Made by a program: the position numbers and the translations under genes. Source: Gemmiger sp. An50 (GTDB taxonomy: Bacteria > Bacillota > Clostridia > Oscillospirales > Ruminococcaceae). From it: a stretch of DNA of 64,000 nucleotides. Below are positions 48,827 through 56,006 of this stretch, in pieces. A model generated the notes under the pieces. The model saw only the letters and a list, made by a program, of their open reading frames with translations. It was not told the DNA's origin and did not search any database. Every line of letters begins with the position of its first letter. Positions within the stretch are counted from its first letter, which is position 1. Location: positions 124,001 to 188,000 of the forward strand of contig NZ_NFID01000001.1 of the NCBI RefSeq assembly GCF_002161595.1, read 5' to 3'.

Positions 48827-50866
48827 TCACTCCCCTTTCCCGGCAAAAAATTCGCCGGTGGTCTGCTTGAGGGCCTTGCTCAGCCGGGCAAGGTCGGCGG
48901 TCTCGCCCTTGACGATCTCCTTCAGCAGCTCCTGCTGGTCCTTTTTCAGCTGCTTGACCTGGGCCAGGGCGGCGGCGTGGTCCGGCTTTTCGGCCTTTTC
49001 CTCCGCCTTGATGCGGCGCAAAAGGCTCCCCAGCGCCAGCCGTTCCTGCAACCGGCCCGCGCCCCACATCAGCCGCTCGGCGGGCTGGTTGCGGGCCTTG
49101 TCCGCAAAGTAATCCACCACCGCCGGGTCAAAGGCGTTGGCATAGCGGTTGTCGTCGATGTCGCACAGGCTCTCCACCGCCTGCTTGCCCATGCCCGCGG
49201 CCAGCTGCCAGGCGGCGGTGTGCAGGGCGTTCAGGTTGGCCTGGGTGTTCTCGTGGGGGAAGATGGCGTTCTCGCTCCAGTCCAGCCGCACGAAGCAGTC
49301 CTGACACAGGCGGAACATTTCCAGCAGGCGGCGGCGCAGCGCGGCGCGGGTCTCCTCGCTCAGCTCCACCTCGCCCTGGTTCACCTTCCAGACCCAGCGG
49401 GTGAGCTTGTCCGCCCGGCGGGCGGCCTCGGCCAGCTTTTTCCGGAAGGCGCCCTCGGTCTGGGCGCTCAGCTTCTGGCTGGTCAGGCTGGCATCCAGCG
49501 CCCACAGCCGCTCGGCAAAGTCCAGCGGGGGCAGCACACAGCTGTCCAGCCGCAGCAGCACCCAGGTGTAGAACAGATGGTGGAACAGATACACCTTTTC
49601 ATCGTAAGCGCCGTCGTTGTCGAACTGGGAGTGGTAATGGGTGGCCATGAACCGGCCGCCGCCGAACTCGTCCACCATGCTGGGCACGCCGCCGATGGCC
49701 ATGGAGAAATCATCCGACCAGGTCTGCACCGGGCAGACGACCCCCACGCCCTTGGGGTAGAGGTTCGCCACCTCGTCGGGCAAGGCGCGGATGCACTCGT
49801 TCAAGAAGCGTTTCAGCTCGTACACGCTGCGCACCCGGTGCTTTTTGCCGTGGGCGTGGGCGGGCAGCTCCAGATTGATGTTGGCGATCACCCGGCCCGC
49901 CCAGTCCGGCCGGACCCGGAAGATCTGATTGTAAGCGCCGGTGGACCAGTCGTAGCGGCTGTCGATCACGCCCCATTCCTCGGCGGCGAAGGCGCAGAAC
50001 ACCAGGGTCTTTTTGGGCTTGTAGCCCGCCAGCTTCAGGGCCCGGGCCATGCCCAGCATCAGGGAAACGGCGGTGTTGTCGTCCTGGAAGCCCTCAAAAT
50101 AGGAATCGTAGTGGGCGCTCACCACCACCATCTCGTCGGTGTCCTCGCCGGGCAGGGTGCCCACGATGTTGTAGCTCTCGGTTTCGGGCATCACGGTGGA
50201 CAGCGAGTCCAGCGTCACCTCGGCGCAGCGGCCGAAGCCAAGGTGCGCCGCCTTGGCCAGAGCGGCCGCGTCCCTGCGGGAGATGGAGAAGGCCGGCGCC
50301 TGCCGGGGGCCGCAGATGTTCTGGGCGTTCAGCGCCTGCTCGTCCACCTCGCCGTAGCCGCCCGCCTGCACCGCCAGAATGGCTGCCGCGCCCCGCAGAT
50401 GGGCCTGATAGGCCGGGTAGTTGATCCACCAGTCGTTTCGCTGGTTGATGTGCACCAGCACCAGCTTGCCCCGCACGTCCAGCCGGTCCAGCTCGGCGGC
50501 GGTGCCGGTGCCCGCGTCGATGAGGGTGTAGTGCTTCGGACCCTTGGTGTCGAAGTCGGTCTGATAGCTGCCCAGCTCGGCGGTGTGGGCATTGCCCTCC
50601 TCGTCCTTATAAGTAAGGCGGGCGTGGTGGAAGTCCCACCCGTCCAGCGTAAAGCGGTGCTTTTCCACCGAAAGGCCGATGGCGCGCATCTCGGCGGCCA
50701 GCACTTCGCCGGTCTCGAACTCCGCCCGGCTGCCGGCGGTGCGGTAGCCCAGCACCGGGTTGGTGCGTGGCTCTTCCATCCGTTTTGCCAGCACATAAGA
50801 ATAAGAGATATCCAGATACCGCCGGATGCGGTTCCACTCCTGCAGCTGCTGTTCGATCGTTTCCAT
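48827..50866 (-). CDS. M28-family zinc aminopeptidase with PA domain
   Basis: 679 residues from the ATG at 50866 (GGAGGGGG site). An N-terminal region with a protease-associated (PA) insert (about 130-215) is followed by the M28 core: VVSAHYDSYFEGFQDDNTAVSLMLG (His and bridging Asp), FCAFAAEEWG (Glu), and MATHYHSQFDNDG (His). The C-terminal 200 residues are helical. No signal peptide, so it is probably cytoplasmic and acts on peptides. First gene of the operon with GNAT and larA, from the promoter at 50923-50951. Confidence 0.87.
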   Translation of the reverse strand: METIEQQLQEWNRIRRYLDISYSYVLAKRMEEPRTNPVLGYRTAGSRAEFETGEVLAAEMRAIGLSVEKHRFTLDGWDFHHARLTYKDEEGNAHTAELGSYQTDFDTKGPKHYTLIDAGTGTAAELDRLDVRGKLVLVHINQRNDWWINYPAYQAHLRGAAAILAVQAGGYGEVDEQALNAQNICGPRQAPAFSISRRDAAALAKAAHLGFGRCAEVTLDSLSTVMPETESYNIVGTLPGEDTDEMVVVSAHYDSYFEGFQDDNTAVSLMLGMARALKLAGYKPKKTLVFCAFAAEEWGVIDSRYDWSTGAYNQIFRVRPDWAGRVIANINLELPAHAHGKKHRVRSVYELKRFLNECIRALPDEVANLYPKGVGVVCPVQTWSDDFSMAIGGVPSMVDEFGGGRFMATHYHSQFDNDGAYDEKVYLFHHLFYTWVLLRLDSCVLPPLDFAERLWALDASLTSQKLSAQTEGAFRKKLAEAARRADKLTRWVWKVNQGEVELSEETRAALRRRLLEMFRLCQDCFVRLDWSENAIFPHENTQANLNALHTAAWQLAAGMGKQAVESLCDIDDNRYANAFDPAVVDYFADKARNQPAERLMWGAGRLQERLALGSLLRRIKAEEKAEKPDHAAALAQVKQLKKDQQELLKEIVKGETADLARLSKALKQTTGEFFAGKGE

Positions 50867-50922
50867 ACTCGTTCCCCCTCCAGGCGGCGGGCCGTTTTGG
50901 CCCAACCATACAAACTATTTTT

Positions 50923-50951
50923 GGTATATCACAGCCACCGGGCTTTGTCAA
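50923..50951 (-). promoter_or_regulatory. Promoter of the M28/GNAT/larA operon
   Basis: Minus strand TTGACA (50951-50946), 17-bp spacer, TATACC (50928-50923). Confidence 0.82.
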
Positions 50952-50954
50952 AAC

Positions 50955-50982
50955 AAAAAACCGGGGAGCGAAGCTCCCCGGC
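50955..50982 (-). terminator. Terminator of the Rrf2 gene
   Basis: CCGGGGAGC / GCTCCCCGG stem with a T run on the minus strand; it overlaps the -35 region of the next operon by proximity only. Confidence 0.85.
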
Positions 50983-51001
50983 CCGTTGTTCTGTTTTCGC
51001 T

Positions 51002-51412
51002 TCAGGCGGGCTGTTCGGCGAGCAGCTGCTGCACCGTGACCGACCGCATGGAATTTTCCATCACCTGCTGCAGCTCCAAGAAGTAGTGCTGCATGCCCGC
51101 GATGGCGCCGCTCTGCTCCGGCGTTTTTGCCGTATCATCCAGGCAGCGGCCCAGCATGGTGTGGTCCTCCATACAGGTGATGATGTCCAGCATGGTGATC
51201 TGGCTGGCGGGGCGGCCCAGCTTGTGGCCGCCGGTCACGCCGCTGCGGGCCTGCACCAGCCCGGCCTTTTTCAGCCGGCTGAGCACCCGGGGAATCACAT
51301 TTTCCGGCACGTCCATGGCCGCGGCGATCTTGCCCGCCTGCGCATAATCGGTCTGCTGCGCCAGATAAAGCATGCAGCGGATGCCGTAATCCGTTTCCAA
51401 ACGCAAACGCAT
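51002..51412 (-). CDS. Rrf2-family transcriptional regulator
   Basis: 136 residues from the ATG at 51412. LRLETDYGIRCMLYLA starts the winged helix, KIAAAMDVPENVIPRVLSRLKKAGLVQARSG is the recognition part, GGHKLGRPASQITMLDIITCME is typical. There is no three-Cys iron-sulfur cluster like IscR or NsrR; only one Cys is in the loop (LGRCLDD). It is divergent from the superoxide reductase gene, so it may control it. Palindromes in the shared intergenic region are possible sites. Confidence 0.87.
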   Translation of the reverse strand: MRLRLETDYGIRCMLYLAQQTDYAQAGKIAAAMDVPENVIPRVLSRLKKAGLVQARSGVTGGHKLGRPASQITMLDIITCMEDHTMLGRCLDDTAKTPEQSGAIAGMQHYFLELQQVMENSMRSVTVQQLLAEQPA

Positions 51413-51821
51413 GGGAAATCGCGTCCTCCTTTCCGTTGTTCTCAAACTCTCTCATCCAAATATTGATAAAACACCCGCAGGCAGGATGTATAAAGCCCGC
51501 GAGCGGAGTGATATTCCTTTGGAATCCCGTCAAAGCGGGTGGATTATTTAAATAATGATTTAAATAATTAAATAAAAGAAAGCCTATTGCTTAATCATAG
51601 TATGGAAGGCTGTGTTTGTCAATAAAAGTACGATCATTGTTAAGCAACATTTCACAAATTGCCCGCTTTCGACAACCCGGCGGCGCAAAAGCGCTCTTTT
51701 TTGTGTGACATTGTCTCTTTTTGGAGAGGGTTTCCAGTTGTAATATCCGTCAAAATTAAGTAAACTGGTAGACAAGGAACAACCCTTTTAACTGTTGAGC
51801 GCATGGAAAGGAGCGTTTGGT
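51413..51821. other. 409-bp AT-rich intergenic region between rrf2 and superoxide reductase
   Basis: Contains ATTCC-TTT-GGAAT (51513-51525), a CCCG/CGGG hairpin (51526-51540), a 14-bp perfect palindrome ATTATTTAAATAAT (51543-51556) with a partial second copy, and the promoter at 51738-51766. No ORF is supported. It is strikingly AT-rich compared with the rest of the window. Confidence 0.55.
51738..51766 (+). promoter_or_regulatory. Promoter of the superoxide reductase gene
   Basis: TTGTAA 51738-51743, 17-bp spacer, TAAACT 51761-51766. Confidence 0.65.
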
Positions 51822-52196
51822 ATGGAATTTTATCGTTGTGAGCACTGCGGCAACATTGTTGCCTTTTTGAACAAGAGCGGCGTGCCTGTGGTATGCTGCG
51901 GGGAGAAGATGAAGCTGCTGGAGCCCGGCGTGGTGGACGCCGCGGTGGAAAAGCACCTGCCGGTGGTGGCCGTGAACGGCCGCACGGTGACGGTGAGCGT
52001 GGGCAGCGTGGCCCATCCCATGACCGAGGAGCACCTGATCCAGTGGGTGGTGCTGGAAACCAGCCAGGGCTGGCAGCAGAAGGCGCTTTCCGCCGGGGGC
52101 GCCCCGGAGGTAAAATTTGCGCTGGCCGAGGGCGAAGCCCCGGTGGCCGCCTGGGCATACTGCAACCTGCACGGCCTGTGGAAGACTGTGATCTGA
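51822..52196 (+). CDS. dfx: Desulfoferrodoxin (superoxide reductase)
   Basis: 124 residues from the ATG at 51822 (AAAGGAG site). The N-terminal desulforedoxin centre has Cys6, Cys9, Cys25 and Cys26 (YRCEHCGN, VVCCGEK). The catalytic iron site has EKHLPVV, HPMTEEH and a C-terminal CNLHG (Cys and His ligands). It reduces superoxide to peroxide without making oxygen, a usual defence in strict anaerobes. Divergent from an Rrf2 regulator. Confidence 0.95.
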   Translation: MEFYRCEHCGNIVAFLNKSGVPVVCCGEKMKLLEPGVVDAAVEKHLPVVAVNGRTVTVSVGSVAHPMTEEHLIQWVVLETSQGWQQKALSAGGAPEVKFALAEGEAPVAAWAYCNLHGLWKTVI

Positions 52197-52213
52197 TTCA
52201 TCCAAAGCATACT

Positions 52214-52243
52214 GGCCCCCGGAGAACTCCGGGGGCCTTTTTC
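52214..52243 (+). terminator. Terminator after the superoxide reductase gene
   Basis: GGCCCCCGGAG / CTCCGGGGGCC stem with T run; also suits the convergent ZIP gene. Confidence 0.88.
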
Positions 52244-52249
52244 TGTATT

Positions 52250-52987
52250 TCAGCCCAGCGCCAGGTTCAGCGCCATCAGCAGGCCAAAACCCACTGCCGC
52301 CGCCAGCACGCCCCCGGCGCCCTGCTGGGCTGCCGCGGCCAGCGGCTCCTGCACCGCCGCGGCCAGCATCACTCCGGCGGCCAGAGCCAGCAGCCAGGGC
52401 ATCAGCCCGGCCAGCGCGCCGCCCGCCAGCATTGCCGCCAGCGCCGCGCCCAGGGGCTCCACCAGGCCGCTGGCCACGCCCGCGCCGAAGGCCCGCCAGC
52501 GCCCGGCCCCGGCCCGCCAGATGGGCAGGCTCACCGCCGCGCCCTCGGGCAGGTTCTGCAGGCCGATGCCCACGCTCAGCGCCAGCGTGCCCGCCGCCGC
52601 GGCTCCGGTCTCGCCGGCTGCTCCCGCCGCGGCCAGGCCCACCACCATGCCCTGGGGCAGGTTGTGCAGCCCGATGGCCACCGCCGCACCCCAGCCGCCG
52701 GGCTTGCCCGGCCGTTCGCAGCCGCTTTCCAAAGCGCCCGCCAACCGCTCGGCCAGCAGCAGAAGCGCCGCCCCGGCCACCAGCCCCGCCGCCGGGGCAA
52801 GCCACCCGCTTTCGGCCGCGGGCAGCAGCAGATTGAACACGCAGGCCGCCAGCATCACGCCGCCGGCCAGCCCCTGCCCCGGTCCGCCGCCGGGCGCGGG
52901 CCGGGCCAGAAACACCGCCCCCGCCCCCAGCGCCGTGCACAGGCAGGGAAAGGCGGTCATCGAGACCGCCGTCAAGATCTGGTGCAT
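52250..52987 (-). CDS. ZIP-family metal transporter
   Basis: 245 residues from the ATG at 52987 with a GGGGGAG site. Seven to eight helices. The metal path motifs of helices IV and V are IGLHNLPQGMVVG and IGLQNLPEGAAVSLP, followed by ASGLVEPLGA. A very Ala/Gly-rich member. It imports zinc or iron; specificity cannot be told. Convergent with the superoxide reductase gene. Confidence 0.88.
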   Translation of the reverse strand: MHQILTAVSMTAFPCLCTALGAGAVFLARPAPGGGPGQGLAGGVMLAACVFNLLLPAAESGWLAPAAGLVAGAALLLLAERLAGALESGCERPGKPGGWGAAVAIGLHNLPQGMVVGLAAAGAAGETGAAAAGTLALSVGIGLQNLPEGAAVSLPIWRAGAGRWRAFGAGVASGLVEPLGAALAAMLAGGALAGLMPWLLALAAGVMLAAAVQEPLAAAAQQGAGGVLAAAVGFGLLMALNLALG

Positions 52988-53343
52988 CCCTTTTCTCCCC
53001 CTTTCCTCTGCCTTCACCCTATGCGAAGGGAGCGGCGGGGGTTCCTGACAAGGGTTCTTCCGTGCATGGGGAAAACCTGCCTGTTTTCAACACTTTCCAC
53101 TTTTTTGTGTGGAAAACCTGCTGAAAACGGCCCCGGTTTTCCACACAGCGGGAAAATCCGGGGCCTTCTGCTTGCTGAAAATAATTCCTGTTACCTGGTT
53201 TTTGCCATTTTACGGCCAATTTTTTGCCGGGATTTTACAAAACACCGGGTTTTCCACACCCGGGGGAAAACCCCGATGTTGAAAACCTGTCGAAAACCGT
53301 GGAATACTTTTCGTATTTTTGTGGAAAACTTTCCCGTCGGGAA
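52988..53343. other. 356-bp intergenic region with four TTTTCCACA sites
   Basis: TTTTCCACA occurs at 53108-53116 (minus), 53137-53145 (plus), 53250-53258 (plus) and 53320-53328 (minus). The first two form a perfect 12-bp inverted repeat (53107-53118, 53135-53146). The word fits the relaxed DnaA-box consensus TTWTNCACA. No ORF is supported. Confidence 0.55.
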
Positions 53344-53856
53344 TTACTCCACCCGGTATTCGTCGGCAAGATCTCCCCGGGTGGCGCACCAGTAGGCGGC
53401 CATGCTCTGGCCGGGGGTGCCGGTGACCTCGTCGGACAGATACTCCGCCAGCGCACCGGGCTGCCAGGCGCGGGCGGCGTCCTCGCTGTCGAATTCCACC
53501 TCGGCGTAGAAGAACTCGCCGGGCTGGCCCGCGTCCACCCGGTTCACCTCCAGCACAAGACCGCCCTCCAGCTTGTAGCGGCGCTGCTCCTTTTGAATGA
53601 GGGGCCGCTGCAAAAAGGCCTCCAGCCGGGCAAAGAGCGCCGGGTCGATGGGCGCTTCTATCTCCTCCCGGGCCAGGCCGTCCGCGCTGGCCTTGCCTTT
53701 AAAGCAGAGGATGTAATCGGTTTTGCCCTCGCTTTCCTCGCTGCGGATGCGCACGGTGGGGCGGGTCGTCACATACCCCTGGCGCATCACGAAGGTTTTC
53801 ACCGGGGCAAGGCCCTGGGGCCAGCCCTTCACCAGCCATTTGCGTTCGATCTCCAT
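53344..53856 (-). CDS. CYTH-domain protein (triphosphate tunnel family)
   Basis: 170 residues from the ATG at 53856 (AAGGAG site). MEIERKWLV is the ExExK signature; RPTVRIRSEE, YILCFKGKA and REEIEAPID supply further tunnel residues, and LVLEVNRVD with FFYAEVEFDSEDAA ends the barrel. Bacterial members hydrolyse tripolyphosphate or nucleoside triphosphates. The VTC polymerase at 3.2-3.9 kb belongs to the same structural superfamily but they are not linked. Single gene. Confidence 0.88.
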   Translation of the reverse strand: MEIERKWLVKGWPQGLAPVKTFVMRQGYVTTRPTVRIRSEESEGKTDYILCFKGKASADGLAREEIEAPIDPALFARLEAFLQRPLIQKEQRRYKLEGGLVLEVNRVDAGQPGEFFYAEVEFDSEDAARAWQPGALAEYLSDEVTGTPGQSMAAYWCATRGDLADEYRVE

Positions 53857-53943
53857 GGTCTTTTCTCCTTTTTCGCGGCCTGCACCGGCGGCGGATTTCG
53901 CTTGCCACCCGGGTGCAAACCGGGTATACTTGAATTGATATAA

Positions 53944-54038
53944 GGCAATCCCGCACAATTTACACCGAACGGTTCAGGCGGCGTTTCGCACCAAAATTTT
54001 CCGGCGTGCTCCACCACCTGAAATTATGCGGTATTGCC
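53944..54038. repeat. Palindromic MITE-like repeat, copy C (95 bp)
   Basis: Terminal inverted repeats 53944-53961 and 54021-54038 match at 16 of 18 positions (GGCAATCCCGCACAATTT against GGCAATACCGCATAATTT). Interior matches copy B (28484) on both sides of a deletion of about 74-80 bp. Confidence 0.78.
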
Positions 54039-54125
54039 ATAAAAATTTTTTCAGCCGGGGCCCGGGGCCCCGCACAAACGCTCGGTTTTATTATAAAAGA
54101 AACTGCCAGGAAAGGAAAGTGCACC

Positions 54126-55355
54126 ATGAAACAGACCCGTCCCTACCCCGTTTACACCGTGACCAGGAAGGCCGAGAACAGCATTCTCAGCGGCCATCCC
54201 TGGGTCTATGCCGACGAACTGACCGGCCAACCGGAAACCCGGCCGGAGAACGGCGCGCTGGTGGACGTGGTGAGCAGCAAGGGCCGTTATCTGGGCACCG
54301 GTTTCCTGAGCTGGGAGAGCAAGATCCGCATCCGGCTGATCAGCCGCAACGCCAACGACAGCTTCGACGAAGCCTTCTGGCGGCGTCGCTTTGAATACGC
54401 CTGGGCCTACCGCAAGACCGTGATGGGCCCTGAGGATCTTTCCTGCTGCCGGGTGATCTTCGGCGAGGCGGACCAGATGCCCGGCCTGACCGTGGACCGC
54501 TTCGGTGACATCCTGGTTACTCAGACCCTCTCTTATGGTATGGAAATTCGCAAGGCCCAGCTGTTCCCGCTGCTGGTGGACGTGCTGCGCAAGGACGGCC
54601 AGATCATCAGCGGCGTGTACGAACGCAACGACGTGGCCCTCCGCGCCCGGGAAGGCCTGTTTGAAAACAAGGGCTGGTTCGAGCTGCACGGCGAGGACCA
54701 CCCTGCCTCCACCACCACCGAGATCTGCGAGAACGGGGTGCGCTACGCGGTGGACTTTGAGAACGGCCAGAAGACCGGCTTTTTCCTGGACCAGAAATAC
54801 AACCGCCGCCAGGTGGCCAAGCTGGCCCGGGGCAAGCGAGTGCTGGACTGCTTCACCCACACCGGCAGCTTCGCGCTGAACGCCGCTTACGGCGGGGCCG
54901 AGCACGTGACCGCGGTGGACGTGAGCCAGGCGGCGGTGGATATGGCCCGCGCCAACGCCCAGCGCAACGGCCTGGAGGGCCGGATGGACTTTGTGTGCAC
55001 CGACGTGTTCGAGCTGCTGCCCACGCTGGAGGGTACCCACAATTACGACTTCATCATTCTGGACCCGCCCGCCTTCACCAAGGCCCGCAAGACCGCGGCC
55101 AACGCCATGCGGGGCTATAAGGAGATCAACTACCGGGCCATGAAGCTGCTGCCCCGGGGCGGCTACCTGGCCACCGCCAGCTGCAGCCACTTTGCCACCG
55201 AGGAGATGTTCATCAAGATGCTGAAAAGCGCCGCTGCGGACGCAGGCCGCCAGCTGCGCCAGATCGAGGTGCGCCAGCAGGCTCCGGACCATCCCATCCT
55301 GTGGAACGTGGAGGAGACCAACTATCTGAAATTCTTCCTCTTCCAGGTCATTTAA
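54126..55355 (+). CDS. rlmI: Class I SAM-dependent 23S rRNA methyltransferase (RlmI/RlmL-C type)
   Basis: 409 residues from the ATG at 54126 (AGGAAAGG site). An N-terminal PUA domain (GHPWVYADELTG, LVDVVSSKGRYLGTGF) precedes the Rossmann methyltransferase: KTGFFLDQKYNRR, RVLDCFTHTGSFALNAAYGGAEHVTAVDVS (motifs I-II), FIILDPPAFTK (catalytic DPPxF) and GGYLATASCSHF. In E. coli RlmI methylates C1962 of 23S rRNA; the exact base here is inferred from the family only. Confidence 0.9.
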   Translation: MKQTRPYPVYTVTRKAENSILSGHPWVYADELTGQPETRPENGALVDVVSSKGRYLGTGFLSWESKIRIRLISRNANDSFDEAFWRRRFEYAWAYRKTVMGPEDLSCCRVIFGEADQMPGLTVDRFGDILVTQTLSYGMEIRKAQLFPLLVDVLRKDGQIISGVYERNDVALRAREGLFENKGWFELHGEDHPASTTTEICENGVRYAVDFENGQKTGFFLDQKYNRRQVAKLARGKRVLDCFTHTGSFALNAAYGGAEHVTAVDVSQAAVDMARANAQRNGLEGRMDFVCTDVFELLPTLEGTHNYDFIILDPPAFTKARKTAANAMRGYKEINYRAMKLLPRGGYLATASCSHFATEEMFIKMLKSAAADAGRQLRQIEVRQQAPDHPILWNVEETNYLKFFLFQVI

Positions 55356-55480
55356 CCGGGCGTCGCCTGAACCGGCGCACCGCCGCCCGGACAGGCCTTT
55401 GAATCCGCCGTTTCGGCGGGGAAAAATCACACTTTTCGCCGCCGGTTCTCGGCACTGTCACCAACAATTTTTGCCCGCGT

Positions 55481-55530
55481 GGGCCCGGTCTTTGCAAACC
55501 CGCCAAACCGCAAAGCCGGGCCCTTGTTTT
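55481..55530 (+). terminator. Probable terminator downstream of rlmI
   Basis: GGGCCCGG (55481-55488) pairs with CCGGGCCC (55516-55523), extended by CTTTGC/GCAAAG, then TTGTTTT. A GC hairpin without T run (55356-55391) lies nearer the gene. Confidence 0.7.
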
Positions 55531-55533
55531 GAA

Positions 55534-55562
55534 TTGACGGCGGGTGTAAAAAAACATATAAT
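55534..55562 (+). promoter_or_regulatory. Sigma-A promoter upstream of the glutamine synthetase leader
   Basis: TTGACG 55534-55539, 17-bp spacer, TATAAT 55557-55562. The mRNA would have a leader of about 435 bases that includes the structured repeat. Confidence 0.85.
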
Positions 55563-55602
55563 TTTTTGTGAAATATTCGTATGGGAAACCGCCGGCCTTT
55601 CG

Positions 55603-55974
55603 CCGGTGTGACACAAGAAAACGACGCCGGAAAAGGGCCGCTTTTGCGGGATTGCAGCGTCAAAGCCCCTTGACAGCCGCCAAGGGTGCCTGCGGGCCTT
55701 TTCCTTGCACTCCCATCAAAATCGTGCCTTTTCCGGTGCTATGCAGTCCGGGTCCGCGAAGCGGCCAAGACCCCAGTGGGGTCTTGGACCGGCTGGGCGG
55801 TCTGCGAAAGCAGAGCGGGCGCATCATTGACGCGCCCGCAGCCCGTGCCCCAGGATTTTGGATGCAGAAGGTGCGAAAAGGGGCGGAGCAAGCCTTGGTG
55901 GCTTGCCCGCGCCTTTGAAGATTTTGTTCGCCAAAATCCTACGGCAGAACCGTCGTTTTCTTATGTCGCCCCGG
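55603..55974. repeat. Large structured intergenic repeat, copy 2 (372 bp)
   Basis: Terminal inverted repeats 55603-55626 and 55951-55974. Same interior as copy 1 (32736) except one 80-bp unit plus flank is missing. Hairpins conserved: AAGACCCCA/TGGGGTCTT (55767-55785), GCGGGCGC/GCGCCCGC, and the outer stem AGGATTTTGG (55852) with CCAAAATCCT (55931). Lies wholly in the transcribed leader of glnN. Confidence 0.85.
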
Positions 55975-56006
55975 CCCGTCCGGCCTTTCGTGAGGGAGGA
56001 ACAGTT

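Noticed and set aside
48215-51466. 1083-residue plus-strand ORF
   Set aside because: Antisense shadow of GNAT, M28 peptidase and Rrf2 genes; no ribosome site or recognisable domain.
55686-56006. N-terminal extension of glutamine synthetase by 107 residues
   Set aside because: The extension is repeat sequence; the family N-terminus and ribosome site are at 56007.
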